Assembly: GCA_027485855.1 (NCBI GenBank)
Contig: JAIXQD010000030.1
Coordinates: 209,468 to 273,467 of the forward strand
DNA from: Rickettsiales bacterium
GTDB lineage: Bacteria > Pseudomonadota > Alphaproteobacteria > G027485855
DNA length: 64,000 bases
Reading direction: 5' to 3'
Part shown: one piece after another, positions 16,920 through 25,026 of the stretch
How the letters are laid out: each line of letters starts with the position of its first letter
How positions within the stretch are numbered: the stretch's first letter is position 1
The notes under the pieces: model-generated
Told to the model about the DNA's origin: nothing
What the model saw: the letters and a program-made list of their open reading frames with translations, nothing else
Databases searched by the model: none
Translations under genes and position numbers: made by a program

Positions 16920-16944
16920 GGGTGCTCCTTAAGCGCTTTCGCTT
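16920..16944 (-). promoter_or_regulatory. Conserved 25-base intercistronic junction of the paralog array
   Basis: The gaps 16920-16944, 17689-17713 and 18410-18434 are all 25 bases and nearly identical. On the coding strand each reads from the stop codon through GAAAGCGC, a second TAA, and AAGGAGC before the next ATG. The stop region is itself a near-duplication (AAGGCGCnTAA then AAAGCGCnTAAGG), and the two GCGC cores can pair as a small hairpin over the stop codon. This looks like the duplication junction of the array. Confidence 0.6.
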
Positions 16945-17688
16945 TTATGCGCCTTCACCGGGGGCGGCCCCAGGGAGGCGCACTGTAACGCCTTTATTGC
17001 CAATGGTGCTGCGGGCTGGGCGGATGGGCGGTTCGCTTATAACAGGCGCGGCAACAGCAATGGCAGGTGCGGCCAATGTGGTGGCAGGTGCAGTTGTGTC
17101 AGGCACTGCAATTTGCATGGGCGCTAATTTTGCTTTTTGTGCGGCTTTTGCGGCCGCTTCGGCTTGCTTGCGCTCTTGCGCAATGGGGCTGGTAAAAATA
17201 TTGGCCGCCATGGCTTTTATGCCAGCTAAAAAACTGGTTTTAGCATTGCCAGCATTTTCGGCGGCTTTCATGTTGCCTTTAATAATAAAACTCGCTGGCC
17301 ATAATAAGGGCGATGCCACGGGCAAGCACAGCAGCAGGCCAATAAAAAACGCCTCAAATTTATTACGTTCAGGGTTGAGGTTATCAATTTTCTTTTCTTC
17401 CCATACCAGAAAACGTTGAGGCTCCCCACGAGACTTGCGTCCTTCGTCAGCACTTACTTGGGCCATAGCGCTGAAGGCACCAAGCAGAGCGCTGCCAAAG
17501 CCAAGAAGGAGGCCCGCCCCCGGCAGGCCAAAAACTAAACCCAAGGTGAGACCAGCTAAAATCGGCACAGCAATCAGCCCTATAAGCAGCCCGGTCACGG
17601 CACCACTGGTAGCAACTTTTGCTAACTCTTCTTGCCACGCTTTTGCTTTATCGCTGGTGGGGGCGCTATTTGCGGTGGTGTTGCTCAT
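16945..17688 (-). CDS. Tandem membrane-protein paralog 3 (most diverged of the four)
   Basis: 247 residues, same plan as its neighbours but more diverged: N-terminus MSNTTANSAPTSDKAKAW, hairpin, polar block FLVWEEKKIDNLNPERNK in place of FYKWEEDKIENISYKKNK, second hydrophobic block FIGLLLCLPVASPLLWPASF, then an Ala/Lys-rich cytoplasmic helix. In spite of this divergence the last 25 residues (from RPARSTIG to GEGA) differ at only a couple of positions from the other copies. The 25-base gaps on either side match those between the other paralogs. Function unknown. Confidence 0.8.
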   Translation of the reverse strand: MSNTTANSAPTSDKAKAWQEELAKVATSGAVTGLLIGLIAVPILAGLTLGLVFGLPGAGLLLGFGSALLGAFSAMAQVSADEGRKSRGEPQRFLVWEEKKIDNLNPERNKFEAFFIGLLLCLPVASPLLWPASFIIKGNMKAAENAGNAKTSFLAGIKAMAANIFTSPIAQERKQAEAAAKAAQKAKLAPMQIAVPDTTAPATTLAAPAIAVAAPVISEPPIRPARSTIGNKGVTVRLPGAAPGEGA

Positions 17689-17713
17689 CTTTGCTCCTTA
17701 TGCGCTTTCACCT

Positions 17714-18409
17714 TTATGCGCCTTCACCAGGCGCGGCCCCAGGGAGGCGCACTGTCACGCGGTTATTGCCAATGGTGCTGCGCGCTGGGCGGATGGGCAG
17801 CTCGGCAATAACCGGTGCGGCAACAGCAATGGCGGGTGCGGGCGTATCGGTTGTGGTAATTTGCACGGGCTCGGCTTTTGCTAATTCTGCAGCTTTTTCT
17901 GCGGCGGCGGCTTGTTTCTCTTGCGCCAGTACGGGGTTGCCAAAAAGCGTTTTGCCAACCGTGCTGATGCCGAGAATGGGTGCAGTAATGGTTTGTGCGG
18001 CCGCTTGTTTTAAACTGCTAGAATTTTCTGTGGCCTTCATGCTGTTTTTAACAATAAAACTGATTGGCCATAAAAGGGGTGAAAGGGCAGGGGCATGCAG
18101 TAAGAAGCCAGTTAGGTAAGCCTGCGTTCTGTTTTTTTTGTACGAAATATTTTTAACTTTATCACTTTCCCATTTATAAAAACCTTGCCGGTTTGCTAGT
18201 AACATGCCCAGGCTACCTAATAGAACAGCGCCAACACCGATGTTCAAAGCCAATCCGGGCAGGCCCGCAACAAAAGCCAGTGCCAGCCCCACCACAAGCG
18301 GCAAGCCAAGCCAACCAAACGCCAGGCCATGCATCGAACCATCTTCGGCAATTTTGGCTAATTTTTTTTGCCAATCTTCTTTGCTGATAGTTTGTTCTGG
18401 GTCGCTCAT
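17714..18409 (-). CDS. Tandem membrane-protein paralog 2
   Basis: 231 residues. N-terminus MSDPEQTISKEDWQKKLAKIAEDG is almost the same as in the copy at 18435, followed by the hairpin with FGWLGLPLVVGLALAFVAGLP, polar block FYKWESDKVKNISYKKNR, second hydrophobic block, and KTLFGNPVLAQEKQAAAAEKAA. The tail RPARSTIGNNRVTVRLPG plus AAPGEGA is identical to that of the 18435 copy. No signal peptide; several hydrophobic segments predict an inner-membrane protein. Function unknown. Confidence 0.8.
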   Translation of the reverse strand: MSDPEQTISKEDWQKKLAKIAEDGSMHGLAFGWLGLPLVVGLALAFVAGLPGLALNIGVGAVLLGSLGMLLANRQGFYKWESDKVKNISYKKNRTQAYLTGFLLHAPALSPLLWPISFIVKNSMKATENSSSLKQAAAQTITAPILGISTVGKTLFGNPVLAQEKQAAAAEKAAELAKAEPVQITTTDTPAPAIAVAAPVIAELPIRPARSTIGNNRVTVRLPGAAPGEGA

Positions 18410-18434
18410 GCTTGCTCCTTATGCGCTTTCACCT

Positions 18435-19088
18435 TTAGGCGCCTTCACCGGGGGCGGCACCCGGCAAGCGCACTGTCACGCGGTTATTGCCAATGGTGCT
18501 GCGCGCCGGGCGGACGGGTGCATTTGCGACTGCTTCTATAACGGGTGCGGCAACAGCAATGGCGGGTGCGGGCAATTGTGCGGGTTCGGCCTTTGCTTTT
18601 TGTGCGGCTTTTGCGGCGGCTTTTTCTGCTGCGGCGGCTTGTTTCTCTTGCGCCAGCACGGGGTTGCCAAACAGATCTTTGCCGGCAGCGACTATGCCGG
18701 CTCCTTCGGTAATTTTTATAGTGTTTTTAACCACAAAACTTATTGGCCATAACAGGGGCGACAAAACTGGTGCAGCTAACAAGAAACCAGTTAAGTAGGC
18801 TTGCACTTTATTTTTTTTGTAAGAGATATTCTCAATTTTATCTTCTTCCCATTTATAGAAATTTGGACCGTCTGTAAATGGTAGGCGAAAGAGGCCTAAA
18901 ACAATCGTACCAAGGCCGACACCCACACCCCATAAGGGTAAGCCCGCTATAAAGCCCAGTGCCAAACCTGCCAAAAGCGGCACGCCAAGCCAGCCAAACA
19001 TTGAGCCAGTATCAGCCCCATCTTCGGCAATTTTGGCTAATTTTTTTTGCCATTCTTCTTTGCTGATAGTTTTTGCTTGGTCGCTCAT
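18435..19088 (-). CDS. Tandem membrane-protein paralog 1
   Basis: 217 residues, first of the four close paralogs in transcription order. Motifs: SKEEWQKKLAKIAEDG, FGWLGVPLLAGLALGFIAGLP, FYKWEEDKIENISYKKNK, FLLAAPVLSPLLWPISFVVKN, DLFGNPVLAQEKQAAAAEKA, AIAVAAPVIE and the conserved C-terminal tail. It is 11 bases downstream of the 19100 gene. All four copies keep a short cytoplasm-like Lys/Ala/Glu helix between the membrane part and the tail, so the tail would be held away from the membrane on a flexible arm. Confidence 0.8.
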   Translation of the reverse strand: MSDQAKTISKEEWQKKLAKIAEDGADTGSMFGWLGVPLLAGLALGFIAGLPLWGVGVGLGTIVLGLFRLPFTDGPNFYKWEEDKIENISYKKNKVQAYLTGFLLAAPVLSPLLWPISFVVKNTIKITEGAGIVAAGKDLFGNPVLAQEKQAAAAEKAAAKAAQKAKAEPAQLPAPAIAVAAPVIEAVANAPVRPARSTIGNNRVTVRLPGAAPGEGA

Positions 19089-19099
19089 GCCACGCTTCC

Positions 19100-19663
19100 T
19101 TATGATTGGCTCTCTTGCGGCTCAGATTGTGCAGCGGTTTTGCTGGCACGTTGCGGCATGTTTTGCTGATTATTGCCAGTGAAGTTTTGGCCGATATATT
19201 TTTGGCCGATATATTTTTGGCTGGTGTTTAGTTGTGCGCGTAGCTCGGCTTCAAGCACGGCAATTTCAAGCATTTTGGGGGTCATGAGCGTTACTCTTGG
19301 CGCGCCCATAGTTTCGCGGGCAAAGAGCGTGGCGGGCAAAAGTGCCGGCGCATAAAATATGCCGCATGCAAAGGCGTAAAATAATGTGGCGATAGTGCCG
19401 CGGCCTTCCAGCTTGCTTTCGGCAAAATCGGCCTCTTGCCATAATTCAATCAGCTGGCAATAGCGCTGCGTTGTGGCGTTGCTCCAAAGGCTGCTGATGC
19501 TGATGCCAAAGCAAAGCGCAGCATAAGTCAGCGCACAAAGGCCCAGCAATGGCATGCTGCCCACTATGCTTGATGCAGCATAAGCAATAACCGCGCAAAT
19601 CAGCAAATTGCCGGCAAAGGCGCTGGCAAGGGCGGTGTCTTTAGCGAGATTTTTTTGAGTCAT
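19100..19663 (-). CDS. Membrane protein of the paralog array (diverged member)
   Basis: 187 residues, unrecognised. It has the same order of parts as the four downstream paralogs: an N-terminal hydrophobic hairpin (about 12-57), a polar Trp-containing stretch (LIELWQEADFAESKLEGRG), a second hydrophobic block with FYAPALLPATLFARE that lines up with the SPLLWPISFVVK block, and a polar tail. The tail lacks the RPARSTIG ending and instead has a duplicated QKYIG encoded by 15-bp units (19185-19214). Its ATG overlaps the stop of the gene upstream by 4 bases. Confidence 0.65.
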   Translation of the reverse strand: MTQKNLAKDTALASAFAGNLLICAVIAYAASSIVGSMPLLGLCALTYAALCFGISISSLWSNATTQRYCQLIELWQEADFAESKLEGRGTIATLFYAFACGIFYAPALLPATLFARETMGAPRVTLMTPKMLEIAVLEAELRAQLNTSQKYIGQKYIGQNFTGNNQQNMPQRASKTAAQSEPQESQS

Positions 19664-20151
19664 TCTGGGCTCCGATGGTAAGTCAGCATCTGTGCATGAT
19701 GGCGCAGCTGCGGTTGATTATGTTGCATGTAAATGGGTGCCATTTGCGCCGGCATTTGCGCTGGTTGTGTTGCTTTATCACGCAAATAAATATGCAGGTT
19801 CGCGGTGAGCGGTGCATAGCTTAGGCCGCGAAAAAACCCGTAAAGCAGCGCCAGCCACAAGGGCAAGCCCGCCAGCGCTACGGGCGAAAAATCTTGCTGG
19901 CTCCATTGGTCGAGCTGTTGTTGATAATTGCTGTGCTGCTGGTTCAATGCCGCAGTCATTTGCCCATAGGCGGTAAATAAACTGAACAGACTATAAATAA
20001 GCAGCAAAAACAGACCGATGCCGATGTTATCGATGTGCGCTATAGCAAAGAAAAACAGCCACATAGGCAGCAGCACAGCACCAAAAAGCAGCCCCACAAT
20101 AGCGGCGCGTAAGCTAAGCATATGTATTTTGGCAAAATTTGAGCTTTCCAT
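19660..20151 (-). CDS. Membrane protein, first gene of the paralog array
   Basis: 163 residues, unrecognised. N-terminal hairpin (about 13-65), polar Gln-rich block with QLDQWSQQDF, second hydrophobic block LWLALLYGFFRGLSYAPLTANLHIYLRD, then a Gln/His/Met-rich tail. The order of parts matches the five downstream genes, so all six may be descended from one ancestor. It is the first gene of the operon and diverges from the secreted protein at 20278; the promoter should lie in 20152-20250. Confidence 0.65.
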   Translation of the reverse strand: MESSNFAKIHMLSLRAAIVGLLFGAVLLPMWLFFFAIAHIDNIGIGLFLLLIYSLFSLFTAYGQMTAALNQQHSNYQQQLDQWSQQDFSPVALAGLPLWLALLYGFFRGLSYAPLTANLHIYLRDKATQPAQMPAQMAPIYMQHNQPQLRHHAQMLTYHRSPE

Positions 20152-20277
20152 GTCTTATTTTTAACAAATTGTTAGGCTAGTTACCAATGCGGAATTAGTT
20201 GCATCGGCAATGAGGGGCAATGTTAACCATTTTGCTGCATCTTAGTGGCAGATTTCGGCTTTAGCAGGATGATTAAA

Positions 20278-21279
20278 ATGAAAAAATTCAAACTTACGCA
20301 TCATCTTTCGGCTTTTGGTTTATTGCTGGCGCTGCTGTTAGCTCCGGCACAGCTTATGGCGCAAGAATTGCTACCCGACCCTATCGATGATTGGCAGCGG
20401 CCAAAACTAAGCTTAGAGCAGCTTAATGATGTGGCCCCTTATCGCGAAATAATGAAACAATTTGGCGTGCCGCAATTGGTTATGGCTACATTTGGCGAAA
20501 ATACGCAGCACTATGTTTTTGCGGGCCCCGATGATTTGCCGGCCACAGCCCCCATGCAAGTTTCGGTGACGCGCAATTTGCAGCGTGAGGCCGATTATGC
20601 CAGCGCCAAAGCTGCGGCCGAAGCGATGCTGGCGGTCACCCGTGCGGCCTTGCCTGAGGGCGCCAAACTAGATGTGGCCGCAGGTGCTGAAGCGCCGCTG
20701 TTTTTAGTGCAAAATCCTGATGAGGCACCAAACGATGCCAAGCTTTATTTTGTGCAAGAGCCCGGTGTGCTGACGCATATAGAGCTGCAAGCCAAAGAGG
20801 GCACGGCATTAAGTGATGCCGCGCTTGGCACATTGCTAGAGCTTTATAATAAGCTACAGCAAAGCCAAAGCGTGGCCGAAAATGACCGTCATGTGCAGTG
20901 TGCCACCGAGCAAGCTTTGCCCAGCGACATTCCCTATGGCCGTTATGTGCGCAGTGCTGGCCGCTATGATGGTAATTTAGTCTTTGCGGCTTGCGCTGAG
21001 GGCGGCATGATATTTAAATTATCGGCGCGCGAGGGTTTTATTATCGGCCCCAATGACAACCCCAGAACCCCTGATGATTTTGAGCGCTTTGCCGAATTTA
21101 GCGGCTGGCTCAGCCGTACCGAAAAAGGCTGGCAATCTGAGGCACAAGATTGCGCCTTAGAGTTTGTCTTTGATGCCGATGTGGTGACAGTGCAACCAAA
21201 AAACGAGTCGCGCTGCGGCCCCTTTAGCCTTTTTGGCGAATATGGCTTTGCCGGCCGCGCGCCCAGCTCAGTTGAGTAG
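20278..21279 (+). CDS. Secreted protein of unknown function with four cysteines
   Basis: 333 residues. A clear signal peptide (KKFKLTHH, hydrophobic core, cleavage after LMAQ or AQA-type site at about 30) sends it to the periplasm or beyond. The rest is an acidic mixed alpha/beta sequence, not recognised. Four cysteines in the second half (in HVQCATEQ, FAACAEGG, QDCALEF and SRCGPF) could form two disulfides. The C-terminal module, with CALEFVFDADVVTVQPKNES then CGPFSLFGEYG, resembles a motif seen at the ends of other secreted small domains. ATG 20278 is preferred over 20245 because it directly precedes the basic signal-peptide start and has an AGCAGG site. Confidence 0.7.
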   Translation: MKKFKLTHHLSAFGLLLALLLAPAQLMAQELLPDPIDDWQRPKLSLEQLNDVAPYREIMKQFGVPQLVMATFGENTQHYVFAGPDDLPATAPMQVSVTRNLQREADYASAKAAAEAMLAVTRAALPEGAKLDVAAGAEAPLFLVQNPDEAPNDAKLYFVQEPGVLTHIELQAKEGTALSDAALGTLLELYNKLQQSQSVAENDRHVQCATEQALPSDIPYGRYVRSAGRYDGNLVFAACAEGGMIFKLSAREGFIIGPNDNPRTPDDFERFAEFSGWLSRTEKGWQSEAQDCALEFVFDADVVTVQPKNESRCGPFSLFGEYGFAGRAPSSVE

Positions 21280-21351
21280 TTTGCTGCAAGCACAGTCGAA
21301 TAGCGTGCGACGAGCACAGTTGAGTAGCGTGCGCCCAACGCAGTTGAATAG
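21269..21351. repeat. Four 24-bp tandem units across a stop codon
   Basis: CAGTTGAGTAG-type cores recur at 21269, 21293, 21317 and 21341, an exact 24-bp period. The first copy holds the TAG stop (21277-21279) of the secreted-protein gene; the next three lie downstream, each retaining an in-frame TAG since 24 is a multiple of three. Confidence 0.88.
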
Positions 21352-21382
21352 CCAGTTATAACTGCTTTATAGGTTTTAGTTC

Positions 21383-23236
21383 CTATGCGGCCAAGCTGCG
21401 CTGCAACACATGACCCAGCCTTTGGGCAAAAGCATGGGCATCTTGCACGCCATAGCCGGCCAGCAAACTAGCCTGATCGAACAGCAGCCATAAAGCCTCT
21501 TGCACCGACTCTGCGCCTTTTTCTTTTACTTGTGCCTGCAATTGCTGCACCAGCGCATGGCTGGGGTTAAGCTCTAAGATTCGCTTGCTGCTGGTTTGCA
21601 TCTGCCCATGGGCCTTGAGCAATTTTTCAAGCCGTAAATCCATATCTTGCTCATCGGCCACCAAACAAACGGGGCTATCAGTCAGGCGCTGGCTTTCACG
21701 CACATCTTTAATGGCATCGGCCAAGAGTAACTTCGCCGCTGCAACCAAATCATCGATGCTGCCAGTGGCGGTGTCGGTTTTGTCTTTGGCTTTAATTTTT
21801 TCAAGGTCAGGCGTGCCACGGGTAATCGAGGCAAAAGCCTTGCCCTCATAGGTGCCTAAAGTTTGTGGCCAAAAATCATCGACGCTGTCGGTGAGTAACA
21901 GCACTTCAATGTTACGGGCCTTAAAGCCCTCTAGCTGCGGGTTTTGCTGCATTTGCGCCATATCTTCGCCAGTCAGATAATAGATTTGCGTTTGCTCGGG
22001 CGGCATGCGGCTGACATAATCGGCAAGGCTCACGGGCGTATCGCTTTGGCTGCTGTGACAACGCAGCAAAGGCAGCAGCAATTCGCGCTGACTGTGATCT
22101 TCGTAAAGGCCCTCTTTTAAAACCGCGCCAAAATTTTGCCAAACGGATAAATAAGCCTCGGGCTTGGTTTTGCTGAGCGTTTTTAGCTCGGCCAAAATTT
22201 TGCTGATGAGTGAGGTTTTTATTTTTGTCAGCAGCGGGTTGTTTTGCAAAATCTCGCGGCTGACATTGAGCGGTAAATCTTCGCTATCGACCACGCCACG
22301 CACAAAGCGCAGCCATGGCGGCAACAGCCCTGCCACTTTGTCGCTGATAAACATGCGCTTAACATAAAGCTTCACGCGGTTGTCGCGCGCGGGCTCAAAT
22401 AAATCGAAGGGGCGGGCACCCGGCACAAACAGCAGCGCCCGATAATCGATGGTGCCTTCCGCATGCCAGTGCAAGGTCAGCGCGGGGTCATCGAAGGCCA
22501 GCGCGGTTGCTTGGTAAAATTGTTTGTAATCGGCCTCGCTGATACTGTTTTTGCTGCGGCACCACAGAGCTTCAGCGCTATTCAGGCGGTTGTCGCCCTC
22601 TTCGCCATAGTAAATGGGTAGCTGCAAATGGTTAGAATATTTTTGCACAATCTGCCGCAGGCGGGCTTCATCGGCAAAATCTAAGGCATCATCTTTAAGG
22701 CTGAGAATGACCCGCGTGCCTTGAGCAGGCGCGGCCTCATTGTCGGCGATAATTTCAAAACCTTCAGCGCCGCGACTTTCCCAGCGCCAGCCCTCGGCCT
22801 CGCCGGCTTTGCGGGTGAGCACGGTAACTTTATCGGCCACCATAAAGGCCGAATAAAAGCCCACGCCAAATTGGCCAATCAGCTGACTGTCTTTTTTATT
22901 TTGCAGCGCCTCTAAAAATTTGGCCGTACCCGAGCGCGCCAAGGTGCCAAGATTATCAATCAGCTCTTGCTGGTTCATGCCGATGCCATTATCGCTGATA
23001 ATCAGCAGCCTTTGCGCACGGTCGGGGATAAGCCTTACGGCCAGATTTTGCGCTTGTTTGGCAAGCCCCGCCTCTTGCTGGGCCGCAAGGCGCAATTTAT
23101 CGCAGGCGTCAGCAGCATTGGCGATGAGCTCGCGTAAAAAAACCTCACGCTCGCTGTAAAGCGAATGGGTGACTAAATGCAGCAGGCGGGCAATATCGGC
23201 TTGATATTGAAATTGTTCGGTTTTGCTGTCTGACAT
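21383..23236 (-). CDS. htpG: Chaperone protein HtpG (Hsp90)
   Basis: 617-residue bacterial Hsp90. The N-terminal GHKL ATPase domain shows LRELIANAADACDKLR, SDNGIGM and GQFGVGFYSAF; the middle domain has RMFISDKVAGLLPPWLRFVRGVVDSEDLPLNVSRE; the C-terminal domain ends at a dimerisation helix. The frame is open upstream, but 23236 is chosen because a CAGGAGCC site precedes it and because the length then matches the family. It diverges from scoA. No heat-shock operator was identified with confidence. Confidence 0.95.
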   Translation of the reverse strand: MSDSKTEQFQYQADIARLLHLVTHSLYSEREVFLRELIANAADACDKLRLAAQQEAGLAKQAQNLAVRLIPDRAQRLLIISDNGIGMNQQELIDNLGTLARSGTAKFLEALQNKKDSQLIGQFGVGFYSAFMVADKVTVLTRKAGEAEGWRWESRGAEGFEIIADNEAAPAQGTRVILSLKDDALDFADEARLRQIVQKYSNHLQLPIYYGEEGDNRLNSAEALWCRSKNSISEADYKQFYQATALAFDDPALTLHWHAEGTIDYRALLFVPGARPFDLFEPARDNRVKLYVKRMFISDKVAGLLPPWLRFVRGVVDSEDLPLNVSREILQNNPLLTKIKTSLISKILAELKTLSKTKPEAYLSVWQNFGAVLKEGLYEDHSQRELLLPLLRCHSSQSDTPVSLADYVSRMPPEQTQIYYLTGEDMAQMQQNPQLEGFKARNIEVLLLTDSVDDFWPQTLGTYEGKAFASITRGTPDLEKIKAKDKTDTATGSIDDLVAAAKLLLADAIKDVRESQRLTDSPVCLVADEQDMDLRLEKLLKAHGQMQTSSKRILELNPSHALVQQLQAQVKEKGAESVQEALWLLFDQASLLAGYGVQDAHAFAQRLGHVLQRSLAA

Positions 23237-23411
23237 TTTAATGGCTCCTGTAATGCTACCGTAACTTGGCCCCAGATATATGCGAGCCACAAAGCTTTTA
23301 TGCAAGCCCCCCGCTTGCGTTACGGCCAAAAAACCGCTTATATGGCGCAGTGTTTTTAGGTAAGAGTATTTATATATAAGTGTGTTTTGCCAAACTAAGG
23401 GGGGATTTAAC

Positions 23412-24122
23412 ATGAGCCACAGCAAAGTTTACACCGATGCTAAAACGGCCCTTGCCGGATTGTTAAAAGATGGCCTAACCATCGCGTCAGGTGGTTTTGG
23501 TTTGTGCGGTATCCCTGAAAACTCAATTGCGGCCATCAAAGAGTCGAACGCCAAGGGCCTCACCTGCATCAGCAATAATTGCGGCATTGATGGTTTTGGT
23601 CTTGGTTTGCTGCTGGATAATGGCCAAATCAAAAAAATGATTTCGTCTTATGTGGGCGAAAATAAATTGTTCGAGCAGCTTTATTTATCGGGCAAGCTTG
23701 AGCTTGAATTTAACCCACAAGGCACTTTGGCCGAGCGTTTGCGCGCGGGTGGCTGCGGCATTGCGGGCTTCTATACCCGCACGGGCTATGGCACCGTGGT
23801 GGCCGAGGGCAAAGAGACCAAAAACTTTAATGGCGAGCATTATGTGCTTGAAACCGGCCTTGTGGCTGATATCTCTATTGTTAAAGCGTGGAAGGGCGAT
23901 ACCGATGGTAATTTGGTTTATCGCAAAACCTCGCGCAACTTTAACCCGCTGGTGGCCATGGCCGGCAAAGTGACCGTGGCCGAAGTGGAAGAGCTGGTGC
24001 CCGCCGGCAGCCTTGGCCCCGATGAAATTCATACACCCGCTATTTTTGTGCAGCGTATTTATCAGGGCAAAGCCTATGAGAAGCGCATCGAAAATCGCAC
24101 CGTCACCAAAAAAGCGGCCTAA
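23412..24122 (+). CDS. scoA: 3-oxoacid CoA-transferase subunit A
   Basis: 236-residue alpha subunit of a two-subunit CoA-transferase, probably succinyl-CoA:3-ketoacid CoA-transferase, which activates acetoacetate during ketone body or PHB breakdown. The glycine-rich GGFGLCGIPENSI near residue 27 is the CoA-transferase family I signature, followed by ISNNCGIDGFGLGLLL. The start at 23412 has a GGGGG site. It lies 36 bases upstream of subunit B. A PHB-related role fits the phasin gene in this window but is inferred; AtoD-type acetate CoA-transferase is the alternative. Confidence 0.9.
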   Translation: MSHSKVYTDAKTALAGLLKDGLTIASGGFGLCGIPENSIAAIKESNAKGLTCISNNCGIDGFGLGLLLDNGQIKKMISSYVGENKLFEQLYLSGKLELEFNPQGTLAERLRAGGCGIAGFYTRTGYGTVVAEGKETKNFNGEHYVLETGLVADISIVKAWKGDTDGNLVYRKTSRNFNPLVAMAGKVTVAEVEELVPAGSLGPDEIHTPAIFVQRIYQGKAYEKRIENRTVTKKAA

Positions 24123-24158
24123 ACTTTAAACCTAAACATAAATAAGGGAGATATTCCT

Positions 24159-24806
24159 ATGGCGTGGACAAGAGAAGATATGGCGGCGCGCGCGGCCTTG
24201 CACCTTAAAGATGGTTACTATGTTAATTTGGGCATCGGTATTCCAACCCTTGTGGCCAATTACATTCCTAAGGGCATGAAAGTGACCTTGCACAGCGAAA
24301 ATGGCATGCTGGGCGTGGGGGCTTTTCCGCTTGAGGGCACCGAAGACGCCGACATTATCAATGCTGGCAAGCAAACCGTTAGCGAAGTTGCCGGCACCAG
24401 CTATTTTGATAGCGCCATGAGCTTTGGCATGATTAGAGGCGGCCATATCGACATTACTATTTTAGGTGCGCTGCAAGTAGCCGAAAATGGCGACTTAGCC
24501 AATTGGATGGTGCCCGGTAAAATGGTGAAAGGTATGGGCGGCGCCATGGATTTGGTGGCAGGCGTTAAAAAAGTTGTGGTGATTATGGAGCACAACGCCA
24601 AAGATGGCAGCGCCAAGCTGGTTAAAAATTGCAGCCTGCCACTGACCGGCACAGCTGTGGTCGATTATGTGATTACCGATCTTGGCGAGTTTTCTATCGA
24701 GCCCGATGGTTTGCGTCTTGTGGCTTTAGCCACAGGGGTGAGCCTTGATGAGGTGCGCGCCAAAACGGAAGCCAAGTTTGCGGTTGCGCAAAATCTTGCG
24801 GCCTAA
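24159..24806 (+). CDS. scoB: 3-oxoacid CoA-transferase subunit B
   Basis: 215-residue beta subunit. It contains the catalytic glutamate in [10 protein letters not shown] (about residues 47-56), which forms the glutamyl-CoA thioester, after [23 protein letters not shown] site precedes the ATG. It forms the active enzyme with subunit A, encoded just upstream. Length is normal. Confidence 0.92.
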   Translation: MAWTREDMAARAALHLKDGYYVNLGIGIPTLVANYIPKGMKVTLHSENGMLGVGAFPLEGTEDADIINAGKQTVSEVAGTSYFDSAMSFGMIRGGHIDITILGALQVAENGDLANWMVPGKMVKGMGGAMDLVAGVKKVVVIMEHNAKDGSAKLVKNCSLPLTGTAVVDYVITDLGEFSIEPDGLRLVALATGVSLDEVRAKTEAKFAVAQNLAA

Positions 24807-24810
24807 CTTA

Positions 24811-25026
24811 ATGTTTCAGCATTTGCACCATGCGGGCGAAAGCTATTGGCAGCATTTGCGTGTGTGCTTGTGGGTGGCAGGCCAGCTATTGCTGGGGGCG
24901 TTTACGGTGGTGTTGCATGGGCTTTGTCCAGCGATTTTTCCACGCGCCACCTCAGAGCGTATTGTGATGCTGGCCGATAAGCTGGAATTGCGGCGCGACC
25001 GCGTGCGGCGCCATGAGCATGAGTAA
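24811..25026 (+). CDS. DUF6356 family small membrane protein
   Basis: 71 residues starting MFQHLHHAGESYWQHLR, followed by a hydrophobic stretch (VAGQLLLGAFTVVLHGLCPAIF) and a charged end (LADKLELRRDRVRRHEHE). The HxAxESYxxHxR start, single membrane segment and LADKLE-type ending match DUF6356, a widespread alphaproteobacterial family of unknown function. ATG 24811 is preferred over the upstream in-frame start that overlaps scoB. It overlaps the following gene by 14 bases, so the two are probably coupled. Confidence 0.65.
   Translation: MFQHLHHAGESYWQHLRVCLWVAGQLLLGAFTVVLHGLCPAIFPRATSERIVMLADKLELRRDRVRRHEHE

Noticed and set aside
16236..19088. Tandem paralogs as an assembly artefact
   Set aside because: Bodies of the four copies differ strongly from each other, and only the tail and junction are near-identical, so the copies are real and old.
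23237..23425. N-terminal extension of HtpG by 63 codons
   Set aside because: The extension lacks any Hsp90 likeness, overlaps the divergent scoA start, and a good ribosome site lies before the Met at 23236.
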